Shown here: piece by piece, positions 13,068 to 25,473 of the stretch
How the letters are laid out: each line of letters begins with the position of its first letter
Numbering within the stretch: position 1 is the first letter of the stretch
NCBI GenBank assembly: GCA_964007475.1
Contig: OZ023273.1
Coordinates: 30,367,557-30,431,556 of the forward strand
Length of the DNA: 64,000 nt
Origin: Hybos culiciformis
Taxonomy: Eukaryota; Arthropoda; Insecta; Diptera; Hybotidae
Reading direction: 5' to 3'
Notes under the pieces: model-generated
The model's database searches: none
The model's input: the letters and a program-made list of their open reading frames with translations, nothing else
Told to the model about the DNA's origin: nothing
Program-made: the position numbers and the translations under genes

Positions 13068-16000
13068 TTTTTAATTAATACCATACAAAAAATGAATTCG
13101 TTTTTCAATTTATTGTGAAAAAATTTAATGTTCAATTTTTTAATTAAAATATTGAATATAAAATTAAATTTAAAATTAAAAGAATTATCCGTGGTCACAA
13201 GAAGTTGTGACAATTTTGCAAAATAATTAAACATTTGCAATTAAAATTTAAAAAAAAATTCATTTAATTTTTAAAAAAACATATTAAAATTTTTTTTAAG
13301 ACTATAATTAAAATAATATTGTCTTATTATATTTAAGAGTAAATAAAATGTTTATATGCACTATAGTATATATGTATATATTTAATAGAGTATTTTATAT
13401 TTTTTTTATTAAAAAGAGTAATTTAAGAGAAATTAAAATAATTTTTAATTGGAATGATTAAAATAAAATGCAATAATCTGTTTATTTTTTATTTATACAA
13501 AATTATCATTATTTCTCTTTTCAATATTGGCAGTTCTTCTGAAAGTAAAAAGAGAAAATATAATTTATTTTTATTTTAAATTTTCTTAAATCTTGAATAC
13601 AATAATGGATAATGTTGAGTAGGATTTTTTTTTAAACCACTTAAGCGGTAGTACAAAGAATTGAATGACGAACTACAAACAGGGCCATGCAATTGAGTTC
13701 TGCGGAGAAAATTTAATTATTTTTCTAATAAGAGATAAATTTAAGAGAGCAAGATCTAGGGTTAATTTTATCATTTGCTATTACAACCCAAGGGCGAACA
13801 ATTCAATAAATAATTTAAATTAAAAAAATTTCAAATAGAAAAAGCAATACAATTTAACAAACTTCCTGCTTTCAAGCTTTATTACCCTCTTAATATTATT
13901 TGTAGTATATCTAGTACAAAATTTAATTTTCAGATTCCAGTCCGAATACCTGGATATAATTTTGATGTTATTAATCGAAATATTGTACTTATTTTATTAT
14001 ATTCTTTCAAAATATCAAAGGGATTTGCATAGTCCTTGGCCAGTTTAATGTTTCTTAATCCGAAATAATTAGCGTATATTTTGACTACTACTGAACAGTC
14101 GAAACTATTAGCTTATAAGTAATTTTGGAAAGATAGGACAAATACAGAGGCGAACAGATAATGAAAACTTGTATGTATATAGTTCGCATTATTTATTTTT
14201 TTAAGAAAAACAAACTTTAAATAACAATAATTATTAAAATTTAAATAGTAAAAGCTTAAATTAGCTAACTAAATACATAGTTATTTTTAAGATAGTTTTT
14301 AGTTTAAGAATTTTATAATGTATAAAAGTATAAATAATTTACAATTTAAGCGTTATTAATTTAATAAAATTCTTATTATTATTATTATTTTTATTTTATT
14401 TTAAATAAAAGCCTAACCTATAAATCTGTCAATTTTATTTTCTACCTAAAATTTATTACAATATCCTATATATTTCAATTTAATAAACAACAAAATCAAT
14501 ATAAATTTGTAATAATAATAAAATTTATACATATAATTATAAAAGATTTTCCCATATTAATCCATAAATTAGTTTAGTATTATATTATTATGTATAAAAT
14601 ACATGTATATATATATGTTAATAAAATAGAAACAGCATAAACGTGCAATTCCTCTCAAAATTACTTTAAGCTATACAACAACACCTGATTGGGAAAATCT
14701 TTTATTACATATACTTAATATAATATTATAAACATGTAGTTTTCCTATATAATATATATATATATATACATACATATAAGATAAATTCAATTTATGTTTT
14801 AAAAAGAAAAATAAAACTGTTAAAAAAAAAATATTATTCAAGTTTATTCATAGTAATGAAATAAAAATTTGTCCGAGAAAACTGAAAAGACCTTGACTTG
14901 AAAAAAAAAAAAAAAAAAAAACAGATTATTATAATAATATTAAATAAAAATAAAAAAATAAAATACAACAACACACAAGTTGTAGAAAAATGAAACTTCA
15001 ATGAAAAACTAGGTAGATTTTATATGCAATTGTATATTTGCGCCTCCGCCACATTTTTCAAGATTTTTATTTTTTATTTATTTTTTTTTTTTTTTAAGCA
15101 AATCTTAACTGATGTGAATTCTGACAATGTCTTTAATACAACAAAAATAACCATAAAAACATTTATAAATTTTCCATATTAAAATATATGTCCTAAGCTC
15201 TCTGTAATTTATTGAAACAATCTTTTATTCAACAGTTTTGAAGTTGATGTAAAACATAATATTTACTTTGTCATCTAAGTTATAAATTTAATATTTTATT
15301 CTAATTTACATTTTTGTTAAGAATAATTAATTTATATACGATTTTTTTATTTTATACAATTTTAAAAATTTCAAAAAATTTCATATCAAAATTATATTTT
15401 ATTTTATTTCTGTTAATTATTAATATTTTTAATTTTTTAAAAAAAAATTTCAATTCAAATAGATCCTTTTTATTGAATTCAATTACTACCAGTATTGTAT
15501 GAAATTGAAAAACATTAAAAATTTTCCGGTGAACATGAATATAGTTTAACAAAGAGGGCATAAGTATCTTACAATGGTACTCTTAAAATTATATATCTAT
15601 ATAGTTAAATTATTTCATAATATAATACTATACTTTATTGTTAATATAGTAATGAATATAAAGCATTGGAAGTGTTGATATAACTTTAGCTACTATCTTT
15701 GAGCATGAATTTATTTTTATGTTAAACAATTTTATGTTTAAAAGCATTTCATGTTTTAGTTTCAACTCCTACAATATAAAAACTTATATAACATAAATAT
15801 AATGGTAAGCGCCAATTCTTTTACTGTACATTACTACATACATATATATATAATGTAATTTGTTAAATACCAATTACAGATGTTATCGTTCACGAAAATA
15901 AAGTGACTTAGTGGGAAAAATATTAGGTTTTCTTCTTTATATATAATAACAATTCAATTAATAAAAATTTTGGAATAATGAATAATGTATTTATTTTTAT

Positions 16001-17160
16001 TGGTTTAATGGAAATTTCTAGTACATGAACTTTATTAACGAAATATTTTTTTAGAATAATTAGTATAATTTAAATTATTGAAAATAATGCATTATAATAT
16101 TTAATAAGTACAAATACGAAGTATTTAAGTTTAATATCATTATAATTGAAAATTTAAATATATAAAATAAATAATTTTATAATTTTTTTTTGTTAATACG
16201 CAAAACAAAATTCGAAATTTTATATTATTGCCAGAAAAATTATTTCACTTAGGAAAAAATTTTAATTAAAAATAAAATTCGTTAAATCTTGAATTCATTT
16301 TCCTGATTTTGGAACTTTTCATATTAATTTTTCATAATAATGTCTAAGTGCATAAAAAACTGTAAATGCGCTTTTATGAGTACTTATTATACACTTCAAT
16401 TCGTTTATTAGATATTAAATAATGTTTACAAAAGGATTAACTATAAGTAAAAAAAAATACAGAATAACAAATTGAATCAGCTCAACATTTTTTGTTTACC
16501 TAAATTTTATGTATTTTACGAATTATAACCGCAACTTAAAAATTAAAGTTTTAAATTCTTTTTATTTTTTTACAAAGGTTGTCGAATTTAATATTAATTT
16601 CCTTGCAAAAATCCAATGATCACCAATATTTTTAAAATTTTTCATAGTTTATCGAATTTTCCTATTATTGATTATTTTATTACTAATTATTATGATTATT
16701 CTAAGTATTGCTTAATTTAAGCTTAATTTTAAGTTAATAAATCTTACAAATTTTGACAAAAAGTATGAACCTGACGTTCTGACCCAATCATACAAAAATC
16801 TTCAAATATATATTTTAATTTTCTCGTTAATTTTAATTACAGCTGTTAAACATTTTCTTTCAATTTTCAACTAATTTGAAAATGTGAAATAAAAGATTAA
16901 TTGCGGCAACAAGAAAGTATAAAATTTTAAATTAATAATAGAATTAATAATGTTTAAATATATATGAATATAATAATGTATTCAATCATCTACAAATATT
17001 ACAATTTCATAGATAATGGATTGAATTCTGGTATATATTATTATGTTCAATACTCTAAGCGAAATATATAAAGAAGGAGAAAAATGATGATCATCTAATG
17101 GTGAAAAATCTTAACTATTATTGATATTTTATTATATGTACATACATTTATTTATATATA
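13068..17160. other. AT-rich tract upstream of the minus-strand exon
   Basis: The first part may hold the 5' UTR and upstream region of the minus-strand gene, but no TATA box, initiator or other promoter element can be fixed with confidence. The rest is low-complexity A/T. Slightly more complex patches occur near 13640-13800 and 14030-14160, without recognisable coding sequence. Confidence 0.45.
14901..14921. repeat. Poly-A run of 21 nt
   Basis: Twenty-one uninterrupted A residues followed by CAGATT. A second 21-nt A run followed by CAGAT lies at 36759-36779. They may be retroposon tails or simple slippage tracts. No element body or target duplication is visible beside them. Confidence 0.75.
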
Positions 17161-17166
17161 TACATA

Positions 17167-17500
17167 TATACTTAGCCTAAAAACATTTTCTTCAATGAAA
17201 AAATCTATTAAGTCAGCAGCAACTGGTGGTTGTACATCATGCCAAATTGTTAAAGGCAGCACATTTAAATATGTACATACATATAAGTATAAGTATATAC
17301 ATATTGCATAAATATATATATAAATATGTATAGATTTATGTATAAGAATGTGTATTGTACAAGCAAAACATAATATTTAATGCTCTGTGTACCTTGATCA
17401 TGGATGCACGTGCAGCATATAAAATTCAAATAAAATAAAAACATTACAAAGTTGGCATAATGCCATTGCTAACGTGGTAGCGCTATAGTCGCTATTTTGT
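17167..17500. other. Complex island with E-box palindrome and small hairpins
   Basis: This stands out from the A/T flanks. At 17195-17311 a 38-codon plus-strand frame begins MKKSIKSAATGGCTSCQIV, but the minus strand of the same bases is also open (including LPLTIWHDVQPPVAADLIDF), so coding is unproven. At 17405-17414 lies the 10-bp palindrome TGCACGTGCA, which contains the E-box CACGTG. Two tight hairpins follow, GGCATAATGCC at 17454-17464 and TAGCG/CGCTA at 17478-17494. A cis-regulatory or otherwise conserved non-coding element is the most economical reading. Confidence 0.3.
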
Positions 17501-20280
17501 ACATAACATAATAATGTAATATATTTTAAACAGTAGATATATTTATTTTTTTTTAAAAAGCTATAAAAGAAAAGTGTAAATATTATATTCTACATTTAAG
17601 TACGTACAAATTATTTTACAAATGTTAAACATATGTAAAATTATGTAAATTTTATTTTTTAAACAATATAATAATGATAAATCTTTGAATATTTAAGATT
17701 AATAGATGATATTTCTGTATTTATTAGCGCACCGCTAAAAATCAAAAATTCTGTATAAAATTTCTGACGTAGAATATTTAAAATTCTAATAAATGCATTT
17801 TTTTGTAATTTTTTTTTTTAATTTTTAGGTTTGTCCTGCGATAAATTTACAACTTCACGGTCAATTTTTGACCAGACTAACAAATTAAAGACAGGAATGA
17901 TTAATTGAACTACATTGATTATAGAGAGACGAATTTGTGATTTTACAAAAAGTTTCATTAAATTCATAAAGGAGCTTAAAAAACATACCTGCAATTAGTT
18001 GTGCCAATTTTGCAATATATATATCTTAACCTTGTATATTTGTACATTAGATCGATTTGTTAAAACAGAATTATCAAATATGAATGCGGCTCTAACACAA
18101 ATCGAAGAAATGAGAATACATACTTTAGTTCATGGACATAAACAATTCGAATTTAATTATTTTTTTTATAATATAATTTTAATTTATACGATTATGTTCT
18201 TTCACAAAATAATGTATATAAGAAAAACTACATATAATAATCAGAATTCTTCAAGAGCTTCTATGTTCCAATAAAACATAAATTTTTTTTCAATGAATGT
18301 ACGAAAATATCTTCTTCCTTACTGTATTCACTATAAATGTTTACTATTTTATATGATTTACATGACTATAATGAGCAACAGGTTGAAAATTTAAATTGCT
18401 AAAATATAATAGCATAAAAGCTATACTATATAAAAAAAATATAGTCAATATAGTTATACTACTAATGTAGGTATATACACAGATTCTTCTACATGGAAAA
18501 TAAAAATATCATGAGATACAGAAAACCAGATGATGTTAAAATGATATGGTACAAACAAATCGTCATCAGGCGCGCGCGAATACTGCTGACGTAGACATAA
18601 CTATATTATAATGTACAACTATAACTACAATATGGAAATGAATGAAATGTGCAATTGCAAAAAAAAGAAAAAAAAAAAAACAAATAAAATATATAAATTC
18701 GTATATATTATGTATATATTTATATATAAAGAAATTTTCATCCGTTTTACGGAATGAATTGTGCAATGAAATTCAAAACAATTTTATAAGTAGTTTAGAC
18801 AATTTCATTTTTCACATTTCTACATCTCAATAGCCATGTAATGTGATACTATGAATCAAATTTTACTTCTAATGATAATATTTTGTGCAAAATAAAATAT
18901 TTATTTTTATTTTTAAATAATAAATAAGTTCCAATGTGTGTAACATAATATAATAAATGTATATAAAATATTAAGAATAAGACCAAATATGAAATATAAT
19001 CGTATATTAAATCCTGAAAAAACTATTATACGATGAAAAATTTTTCAAATCATAATGATTATTAATTTATTAAAATATAATATGTATAACGATCAAGAAA
19101 ATAGCTTTTATTATTTAAACTCGAAAAATTTACCGAGTTATTGAAAATTTACTTTGTATTTGTGGAAATTGGAGTTTTGAATTTCCGGCCCATTTCTATA
19201 TAATAAAAAAAAAACTTATTTAAAGACTAGAACATTCTATTTAAAAAGTTGATCAGGCCTTAATTTTCTCTATAACGTATCCATTAAGAAATTTTTGTTC
19301 ACATTTAACGCTTGAATATGTTTTTAAAATTCCTTAAATGTTACAAGAATTTTCACGTTGAACCTAAGTCACTGAACCTGCAATTTTTATGATTCTAAAA
19401 TTGTTTTCGATATAAAATGAAAAGAATAACCAAACAAACTTCATCTCATCAATTTCAAACTAATAGTTTGAACAACAAGTGCTGAAATTTTACATGCTAG
19501 ATTTTAAATCAGCCCACATGAAAATGTTCTGGTCTCCCGGCGGTTGCCTTGTCCTAGTATGAATAAAAATACATTTTATTTATTTAACTTTTTTGAAATT
19601 TTCAAAAATTTTAACATCATTTTAACATAATTTTTCGGGAATGCTCTTAGCTTGTTTGAATCTATTTTTTGTTTATTTTTTTTTATAGTTTCTGTTTGCG
19701 GCAAATGTAAAATTAGTGCCAACAATAGCACTTTACAAAACAAAAAAAAAAAAGAAAAACACTTTTTAAATGTCGAAAATATTCCTGTTGCCAATTTAAT
19801 TTTTGGCATATATTGTGCAGCAAGATAAAATGGTAAAAAAAAAAAAAAAAAGTTTGAAAATATACATTTTTAGGATGAAAAAGTTATTTTTTATTGTCTC
19901 TCCTATATATAGTCGAACATAAAAAGGATATAATGTCAGTTTAAATTTTCCGTTCCAAAGTGATTGCATTTCAAAAGTTGAAAACCATTTATTAATAAAA
20001 TATTTATGTAAATTTTTGAAAAGATGAATGAGTTTTATATTTTAATTGTATATATATTTTTTTATTTTGTGTTTTACCAATAAATGCATTTACGTGACAA
20101 TTGTTGCTTGTATAAAAAGTATGTAACAAGTTGAAAAAAAAAAACCTCTGAATGATTCTATTTTATATAAAAAGAAAAAAAAAAATACTTTTAATTAATT
20201 AGCTTAATTTATTAACTTTTTTAAATGATTTTTATAGTAATGTTAAATTTTTTTTTAGCTATGCTCTGTTTCTCTATTTG
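17501..20280. other. AT-rich tract with scattered complex patches
   Basis: Mostly low-complexity A/T. A plus-strand frame at 17999-18274 includes SNMNAALTQIEEMRIHTLV after an acceptor-like TTGTACATTAG. The opposite strand is also open there and has a perfect CAGGTATGT donor-like string at about 17985-17993, so the evidence conflicts. Patches near 19180-19260 and 19500-19560 (CTGGTCTCCCGGCGGTTGCC) are more G/C-rich and may be transposon scraps. Confidence 0.4.
18561..18591. repeat. CpG-rich hairpin in an A/T desert
   Basis: CGTCATCAG at 18561-18569 pairs with CTGCTGACG at 18583-18591 with one mismatch. The loop is GCGCGCGCGAATA, the densest CpG run in the surrounding tens of kilobases. The role is unknown; a protein-binding site or the relic of a mobile-element end are possible. 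Confidence 0.5.
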
Positions 20281-20432
20281 TTCTATTTTCCAAATTTTGA
20301 TTATTTATATTATTGTGTTCTAAAGCTTTGCCAAGATTCTTCTAAATTTGCTCAATCTTACTAAAATCAATGTTAGCTAAAGTAAATTCCTAAAGAGTCC
20401 CATTATTTGTCAATTAAACTGAGCAAACTTAC

Positions 20433-20479
20433 TGTAGTTCGGCGCAAAAAGTTCAATAAATTGCTCAACTCATCAAATA
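20433..20479 (-). CDS. Candidate small internal exon
   Basis: On the minus strand a pyrimidine-rich acceptor (CCTTATTTGACAG) precedes 47 bases. These read, after two leading bases, FDELSNLLNFLRRTT and end at a perfect ACA|GTAAGT donor at 20432-20427. The reading frame remains open well upstream of the acceptor and ends in a stop downstream of the donor. The surrounding 20280-20600 block is more complex than its flanks. Against this, a second frame in the same block is equally protein-like, and the exon cannot be joined to any neighbour. I do not recognise the sequence. Confidence 0.25.
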
Positions 20480-22276
20480 CTGTCAAATAAGGTATGGGGT
20501 TTTTTAGCATTTTCTTTAATAAGCTTCCAAGCTTTATTTCCATGGATTTTAATAAGTTTGAAATCCTAGGAGATGAAAAATATTTCTTTGTAAATCTAAC
20601 AGATACTTAATCTTAAAATGTATACAAAAAAAAAAACATTATATTAATATTTTAATTATATATAAATTATATACAGTTTTTAATTTGGTTTTTGCTAATC
20701 GCATAGAATAGTATGTATACTGTAAAAATAATAATTAAAATAATATTTTGAGGAAAAAAAAAACAATATTTATTTTTTTTTTTTTTTTTTTACATTCAGT
20801 ATACTTATATAAAGATATATATTTTTTTCTTTTGATATGTATAAAAATTAATACATAATTCCACAAATAAAACAAAAAAAAAAACAAATTTATCATCGCA
20901 TGTTTTTCAACAATTTTATTTTAATAACGATTTATCTCTTTTTGCAGAAACATTTATACAAAAAAAGTGAAGTAGTTTTTTTTTTCTGTGTCGTAAATTA
21001 AAAAAACCTATCCTAGAAAAATTCACTTTACATAAAAAGAAAAAAAAAAAACGAAAAAGTAATAATAGTAATAATAATAATATAACAAAATTAAAAAAAA
21101 AAAAAAATTAATGCAATTTTAAAAATGTGGAAAAAAAAAAAATGTATAAAAATTTAATTATTCTTTTAATGCAACTAGATAGTTCTAGGTATATCAAATT
21201 ATTTTTTATTTTGTTTCAAATATGTTACATGACGTTCTATTGCATTATTGTATATTAACAATTTGATGTATAAACAAAAAATATAATTTGTTTTTTTTTT
21301 TTCTTATTAAAATTAAAGTGCTTTAAGGTGAAGAAATGTCATTTTTATATAATATTATTGAAATTATGGAATTTTATTCGGTATAGGTATATTTATTATT
21401 TGAAATATTTTTTGCTTTTTGTAGTTTTAAATGTCTTTATATCATGCTTAACTGAAGTCGAGTTGATCAAATTTGGTGGACATAGATCTTAAAACCATAT
21501 AAAATAACGAACAGGGCCAGTTCATGAAGAAGGTTTTCTAGAATTTTTTTTCTTTTCCTTTTTAACAAATAAGGCATATGTATTTGTAAACTGCATAATA
21601 ATGATATTTTCTTTATTATTATTCTTTTTGACCCTGCAACACAATTGATGAGTTATTTAATATATTTGTCCAATATTGAAAGGGAAGAAAATGTTTTTTA
21701 AATTTGTACCAAAAATTATAAAACCCAGAAACTTTTACCCAAATTAATTTAAAATTTTGATCACATATTATGTACATATGTAGATATTATGTTAATGTAA
21801 AAACATAAGATTTTCTTTTATTTAAAATAAATATTATAAATACCAAATGCACTACAAAATTACTACGCTAGAATTAAAATTTTAAAAACAAAAAATGTTT
21901 GACTTATTTAAATAAAAATTATTTATAATCATTAAATCCTTGAATTTATATTCAATTAATAAATAAAATAATTATTATGAGCATAATTATTATTATTAAA
22001 CCTAAAATGTTTAAAATAAATAAAATTGAAATTTTGGGACTACCAAAAGGCGTTAAAAAAATGAAATAAAATAAATATGTAACTTTTTTTAGCAAAACTA
22101 CATAATGTACATAAAGGAGAAAAATGGGAAACTTGAATTTTGGTGTATAATCCAAATTAATTTTAACTCTAATATTTGATAAATTACAAAATAAAAGAAG
22201 TCTTAAAAATTTTAACAATAAATAAAAGTAAAAAAAAAATAAAAAAAAAAAAACTTCCATATAATGTCATTTCAGT

Positions 22277-22322
22277 CACGATATTTTCAGCACCCAACCA
22301 AGAAATAATTTGGTTGATCGTG
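22277..22322. repeat. Bulged hairpin
   Basis: CAACCAA (22295-22301) pairs with TTGGTTG (22310-22316). The adjoining ATCGTG (22317-22322) pairs with CACGAT (22277-22282) across a 12-nt one-sided bulge. The structure could form in RNA. No homologous copy is seen in the window. Confidence 0.4.
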
Positions 22323-22473
22323 GCCTAGATCATTTTTATTTTAAGATATTTATTTTCCAGAGCTTATTTTATTAAAAAAAAAATTCACAAAATATATGAA
22401 TCATATAGAGTTCTAATGTCAAGATTACTAAAACGTTATAGTTTTCAACGATGTAGTTCTAATTAAATCTAAA

Positions 22474-22701
22474 TTAAATTTCGAATATCACTTTCATTCC
22501 AATGAGTGGATAAAATAATTTAGCTGGTATGCAGTGAAATATTTCGGCAAAAAACGCAAGTATCATTTTACATTCTGGAATCTTTTTGTACTTAGTACAT
22601 ACTTGCCTCAACGCTTGAACCAGAAAGAGTAGAAACAAATGAAATGAATTAAAGCTTTTTTTCTCAAGTGCTACATCAGATGCGACTTGGACCGGAATCA
22701 C
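22474..22701 (-). other. 75-codon open frame of balanced composition, unrecognised
   Basis: The frame starts MIPVQVASDVALEKKSF and holds two hydrophobic stretches (residues roughly 20-35 and 45-70) with four cysteines. It is less biased toward F, K, I and N than other long frames in the window, and the DNA around 22480-22710 is correspondingly more G/C-rich. There is no clear start context or splice site, and the length is within chance expectation for this A/T content. It could be a gene fragment or a transposon relic. Function is unknown. Confidence 0.2.
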
Positions 22702-24477
22702 CTTGATCGATTATTGCGATTGTATATTGTCAAAAATACATTTTCTTTTTTAAATTACCTTCTTTTTTTTCTTAATTAAGTATTCGAGTCTTGTTTTATT
22801 AGAATTTATACCAAAAATATTCTTCATATATATAAAGCATAAATTTTGCTGTATACATAAATTAACTTAACTTAGTAAAAAAGAAAAAAAAAAAAATTAA
22901 ACAAAGATTTTTCAATAATGAAATAGAAAAAACCTTGAAAATTCAATCGTTATAAATTCATCAGAATTTAAACATGTATCATAAAATTTCTTATTGCATC
23001 AAAATAAAAAAAAAAAATTAAAAATAAAAAAAAACTAACTTGAGATTCTGAATCTATTTCGCAATTTTTATATAAAAAAAAATATATTTATGTAGGTTCT
23101 AACAAATCCTTTAATTTTCATTTAAATTTGTCAAACATTTCCTTCCACTGTTGCATCATTTGGAACTTAAGATATTTATTCTAAATTAAGGAATTATATT
23201 TTTTTTAGATTTTGCTATCGCATATACAAGTATAGTGTTATTTATACTGAATAATTCAATATATATAAAATAGAAATATGATTGTTATTAAACTTATACT
23301 TAAAGCTAAATTTGGTAAAACTTTCTAAGCTTAATTTGATTTTTATTAAAAATATAAATGCTTATTTATTCTGTAGGTTTACAAAAAGGTCCAATAGAAC
23401 AAAAACTATATAAAATAAGAAAAGTTTAAGTTAAAAATAATTATAATTCGTCGTATCAATACTTCTGCCTTGTTTGCGGAAGAAAATCAGAAAAAAAAAA
23501 TTCAAATTCTAGAAAATTATTTGAGTGTATAAGAAGTGCATAGTGCATAATAATAATAATCATTGCAGCTCAAATCACAAAGTTATCAAACAAGTTTTTT
23601 TTTTTTTATTGAAAATTTATAATTTTTTTTTTTTAAGATATTTTTTTATTTTTTGTAAATATATTCTGCCGCTAGAATCGAAAATGTAAGAAAAAAAAAA
23701 CTGGAAGCTGCCTGACCACTTTTTGTCCACAGCACCTTGGAAAAAATTAAACAATGCGAATTTAAAAAAAAAAAAAATTGTATATATGTATATAAATTAT
23801 TTTTGCTCTAAGCTATTTTTGCTATTCTTTCCTTTTTTTTTTTTTTTTCCTATGATAGATTCAGTTTTAAAATAAATTTCATAACATTAAATTTTAACAG
23901 AAAATTAAAAGGCAGATGGTAGACTTATACACAATTTTAAATTTACGCTTCCGGAGAAGAATTTTTTTTCTTTTTTTTTTTAATTTTTCAACTTGATGTT
24001 GAAAAACATGAAATTTTGGAAGCAATATTTTATTTTGTATCGAAAAATATATCGTTGGCCTGTGAAAAAGGTGTTCTGATCGTTCAATAACTTATTGGTA
24101 TAAATATATGTACTTAAGACACCGCTTGAAAATAGAGTTTTGGGAATATTCCGATGTTGTTATTTTCAAATAATTTGTTTATTATATAATTATTTGTATA
24201 TTTTTCTGAATATTTCTCGAGTTTTGGGATTAGTAGCTTGGAAGGATTAGTAAAGTCCATTGTAATATCGTAATTATAAAATAAGTTGTCAATAAGCTTA
24301 TATATAGAAATATATAAAAGAAATACAATTTTAGAATTTTAAGGACAAGCATAATCAACGAAATTCTGTTCAAGCAAAAGATATTTTTGATATTTTTCAA
24401 CCTACTGTAGTTATTATAAGGAAAAATGGGCTCCATTAACTAACGGCAAATCTTAGAATTTGGCTTTTTTTTTTTGG

Positions 24478-24485
24478 CGATTAGG
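24478..24485 (+). repeat. Left 8-bp target-site duplication of the hAT element
   Basis: CGATTAGG lies immediately before the terminal TAGGGCTGCC. It is repeated exactly at 25474-25481 after the right terminus. An 8-bp duplication is the hallmark of hAT transposition. Confidence 0.9.
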
Positions 24486-24500
24486 TAGGGCTGCCAAATG
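24486..24500 (+). repeat. Left terminal inverted repeat of the hAT element
   Basis: TAGGGCTGCCAAATG. Position 6 is C here and T in the right copy; the other 14 positions match. Confidence 0.88.
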
Positions 24501-24670
24501 AGTCAAGTAAAAAAAGAGTACATTTTTAAAAAAAATCTGGAAAAAAGAGAACATTCGGGAGAAAAAAAAAAGAGATCAAAAAGAGACCAAGAAATATTAT
24601 TTAGTATTTATTCAGTTTTTTTTTTATACATTAATATAAATACTTCAGTGATGCACATAAAAAATTAAGT

Positions 24671-25040
24671 AATTCATTGTCACCTGTACAAAGCTTTATT
24701 CAAAAAGTTTTCAAAAAGTTTCGAACTTTAATTATTTATTGCAAAATTTCATAGAAATTATACATTGTATTATTAGTACATAAATATAACAAAATTAAAT
24801 TTATTAAACAAAATTTATTTCAATAAAATTTCTCTGAGTTAGTAACGTTACATAATTGATAACTTATTTACTTGTACAAAGATCAATTTCAAAAATTTTG
24901 AACTTCAATTATTTATTGCGAAATTTAATAGAAATTATATATTAATTTATAAATCCTATAGACATATTAAAAAAATCCATTTACTAAACAAAAATTATTG
25001 AACGAAATCATATTTGCCTGAGCTAGAAACTGTATATAAG
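24671..25040. repeat. Diverged tandem duplication of about 185 bp inside the hAT element
   Basis: Two consecutive units share GTACAAAG (near 24685 and 24873), TTATTTATTGC(A/G)AAATTT(C/A)ATAG (near 24730 and 24913) and CTGAG(T/C)TAG(T/A)AAC (near 24833 and 25018). The spacing is about 185 bp throughout. The duplication is older than the insertion, since many substitutions and small indels separate the units. The second unit includes the end of the transposase relic, so part of the non-coding end may have duplicated into the deleted region. Confidence 0.7.
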
Positions 25041-25219
25041 AATTTTTTGTCATTTTTTATTAGGCAGTAAAAATCTTTACACGAGATATTCTTCAAGTTG
25101 TATACTACTGCCATTATTCCTTTTACAGTTTCAGGAGTAAGTCTATTTCTCTCTTTGGTCCACTGAGCTTTTATCTTAGAAAATACTCGCTAAACGTTTG
25201 CGTTTTGCCCAAGGATTGC
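24995..25219 (-). pseudogene. hAT transposase C-terminal (dimerisation) fragment, broken
   Basis: On the minus strand from 25219 the frame reads AILGQNANV, then a TAG at 25190-25192, then RVFSKIKAQWTKERNRL. It continues through an acidic and hydrophobic tail to a TAA at 24995-24997. hAT transposases end in a conserved dimerisation region containing NAxVERxFS followed by a K/R-rich TKxRNRL segment. The TAG stands exactly where the invariant glutamate is expected, so one GAG-to-TAG change explains the break. Downstream residues include TPETVKGIMAVVYNL. The catalytic domain is absent; it was lost in the internal deletion. The family assignment rests on these motifs and on the flanking TIRs and 8-bp duplication. 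Confidence 0.8.
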
Positions 25220-25458
25220 AAAAAAAATTGAACCATTTTTATAAATACAGAACTAGAACATTGTTTGAAGAATTGAAGCGAAAAAGTTAGTTAGTTTCTA
25301 ATAAAAAAACTTCATATCTGACAATTTGTCGAAAACATTTAAAATAGCTTGAAAACAATGAAAGTCTAAAAAAGAGACTAAAAGAGACCATTTGAAAAAC
25401 AAAAAAGAGAAAAAAAGAGTGAAGCTAAAAAAGAGACCATGTTCTCTTTTAAAGAGAC

Positions 25459-25473
25459 CATTTGGCAACCCTA
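25459..25473 (-). repeat. Right terminal inverted repeat of the hAT element
   Basis: CATTTGGCAACCCTA on the plus strand, the inverse of the left terminus apart from one base. Confidence 0.88.

Larger units (their letters stand above)
20600..24477. other. AT-rich non-coding tract
   Basis: Low-complexity A/T with many homopolymers. Apart from the hairpin near 22280 and the minus-strand frame at 22474-22701, I see no structure. Slightly complex patches lie at 21450-21540 and 23690-23750. Confidence 0.55.
24486..25473 (-). mobile_element. Degenerate hAT-superfamily DNA transposon
   Basis: The 988-bp element begins TAGGGCTGCCAAATG and ends CATTTGGCAACCCTA. The termini are inverted copies with one mismatch over 15 bp and are bounded by a perfect 8-bp duplication. 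Subterminal AAAAAGAG(A)CC-type motifs recur at both ends (about 24510-24595 and 25370-25465), as often seen for hAT transposase-binding regions. Most copies lie on the same strand at both ends. The interior holds the decayed C-terminus of a hAT transposase on the minus strand and a diverged tandem duplication. Autonomous hAT elements are usually 2.5-5 kb, so this is an internally deleted, non-autonomous copy. The exact duplication suggests a fairly recent insertion, although the protein relic is already broken. Confidence 0.88.

Noticed and set aside
17999..18274. 91-codon plus-strand frame including SNMNAALTQIEEMRIHTLV
   Set aside because: The opposite strand is open over the same bases and carries a consensus donor string. 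No plus-strand donor follows, and the tail is low complexity. Kept only as a remark on the tract.
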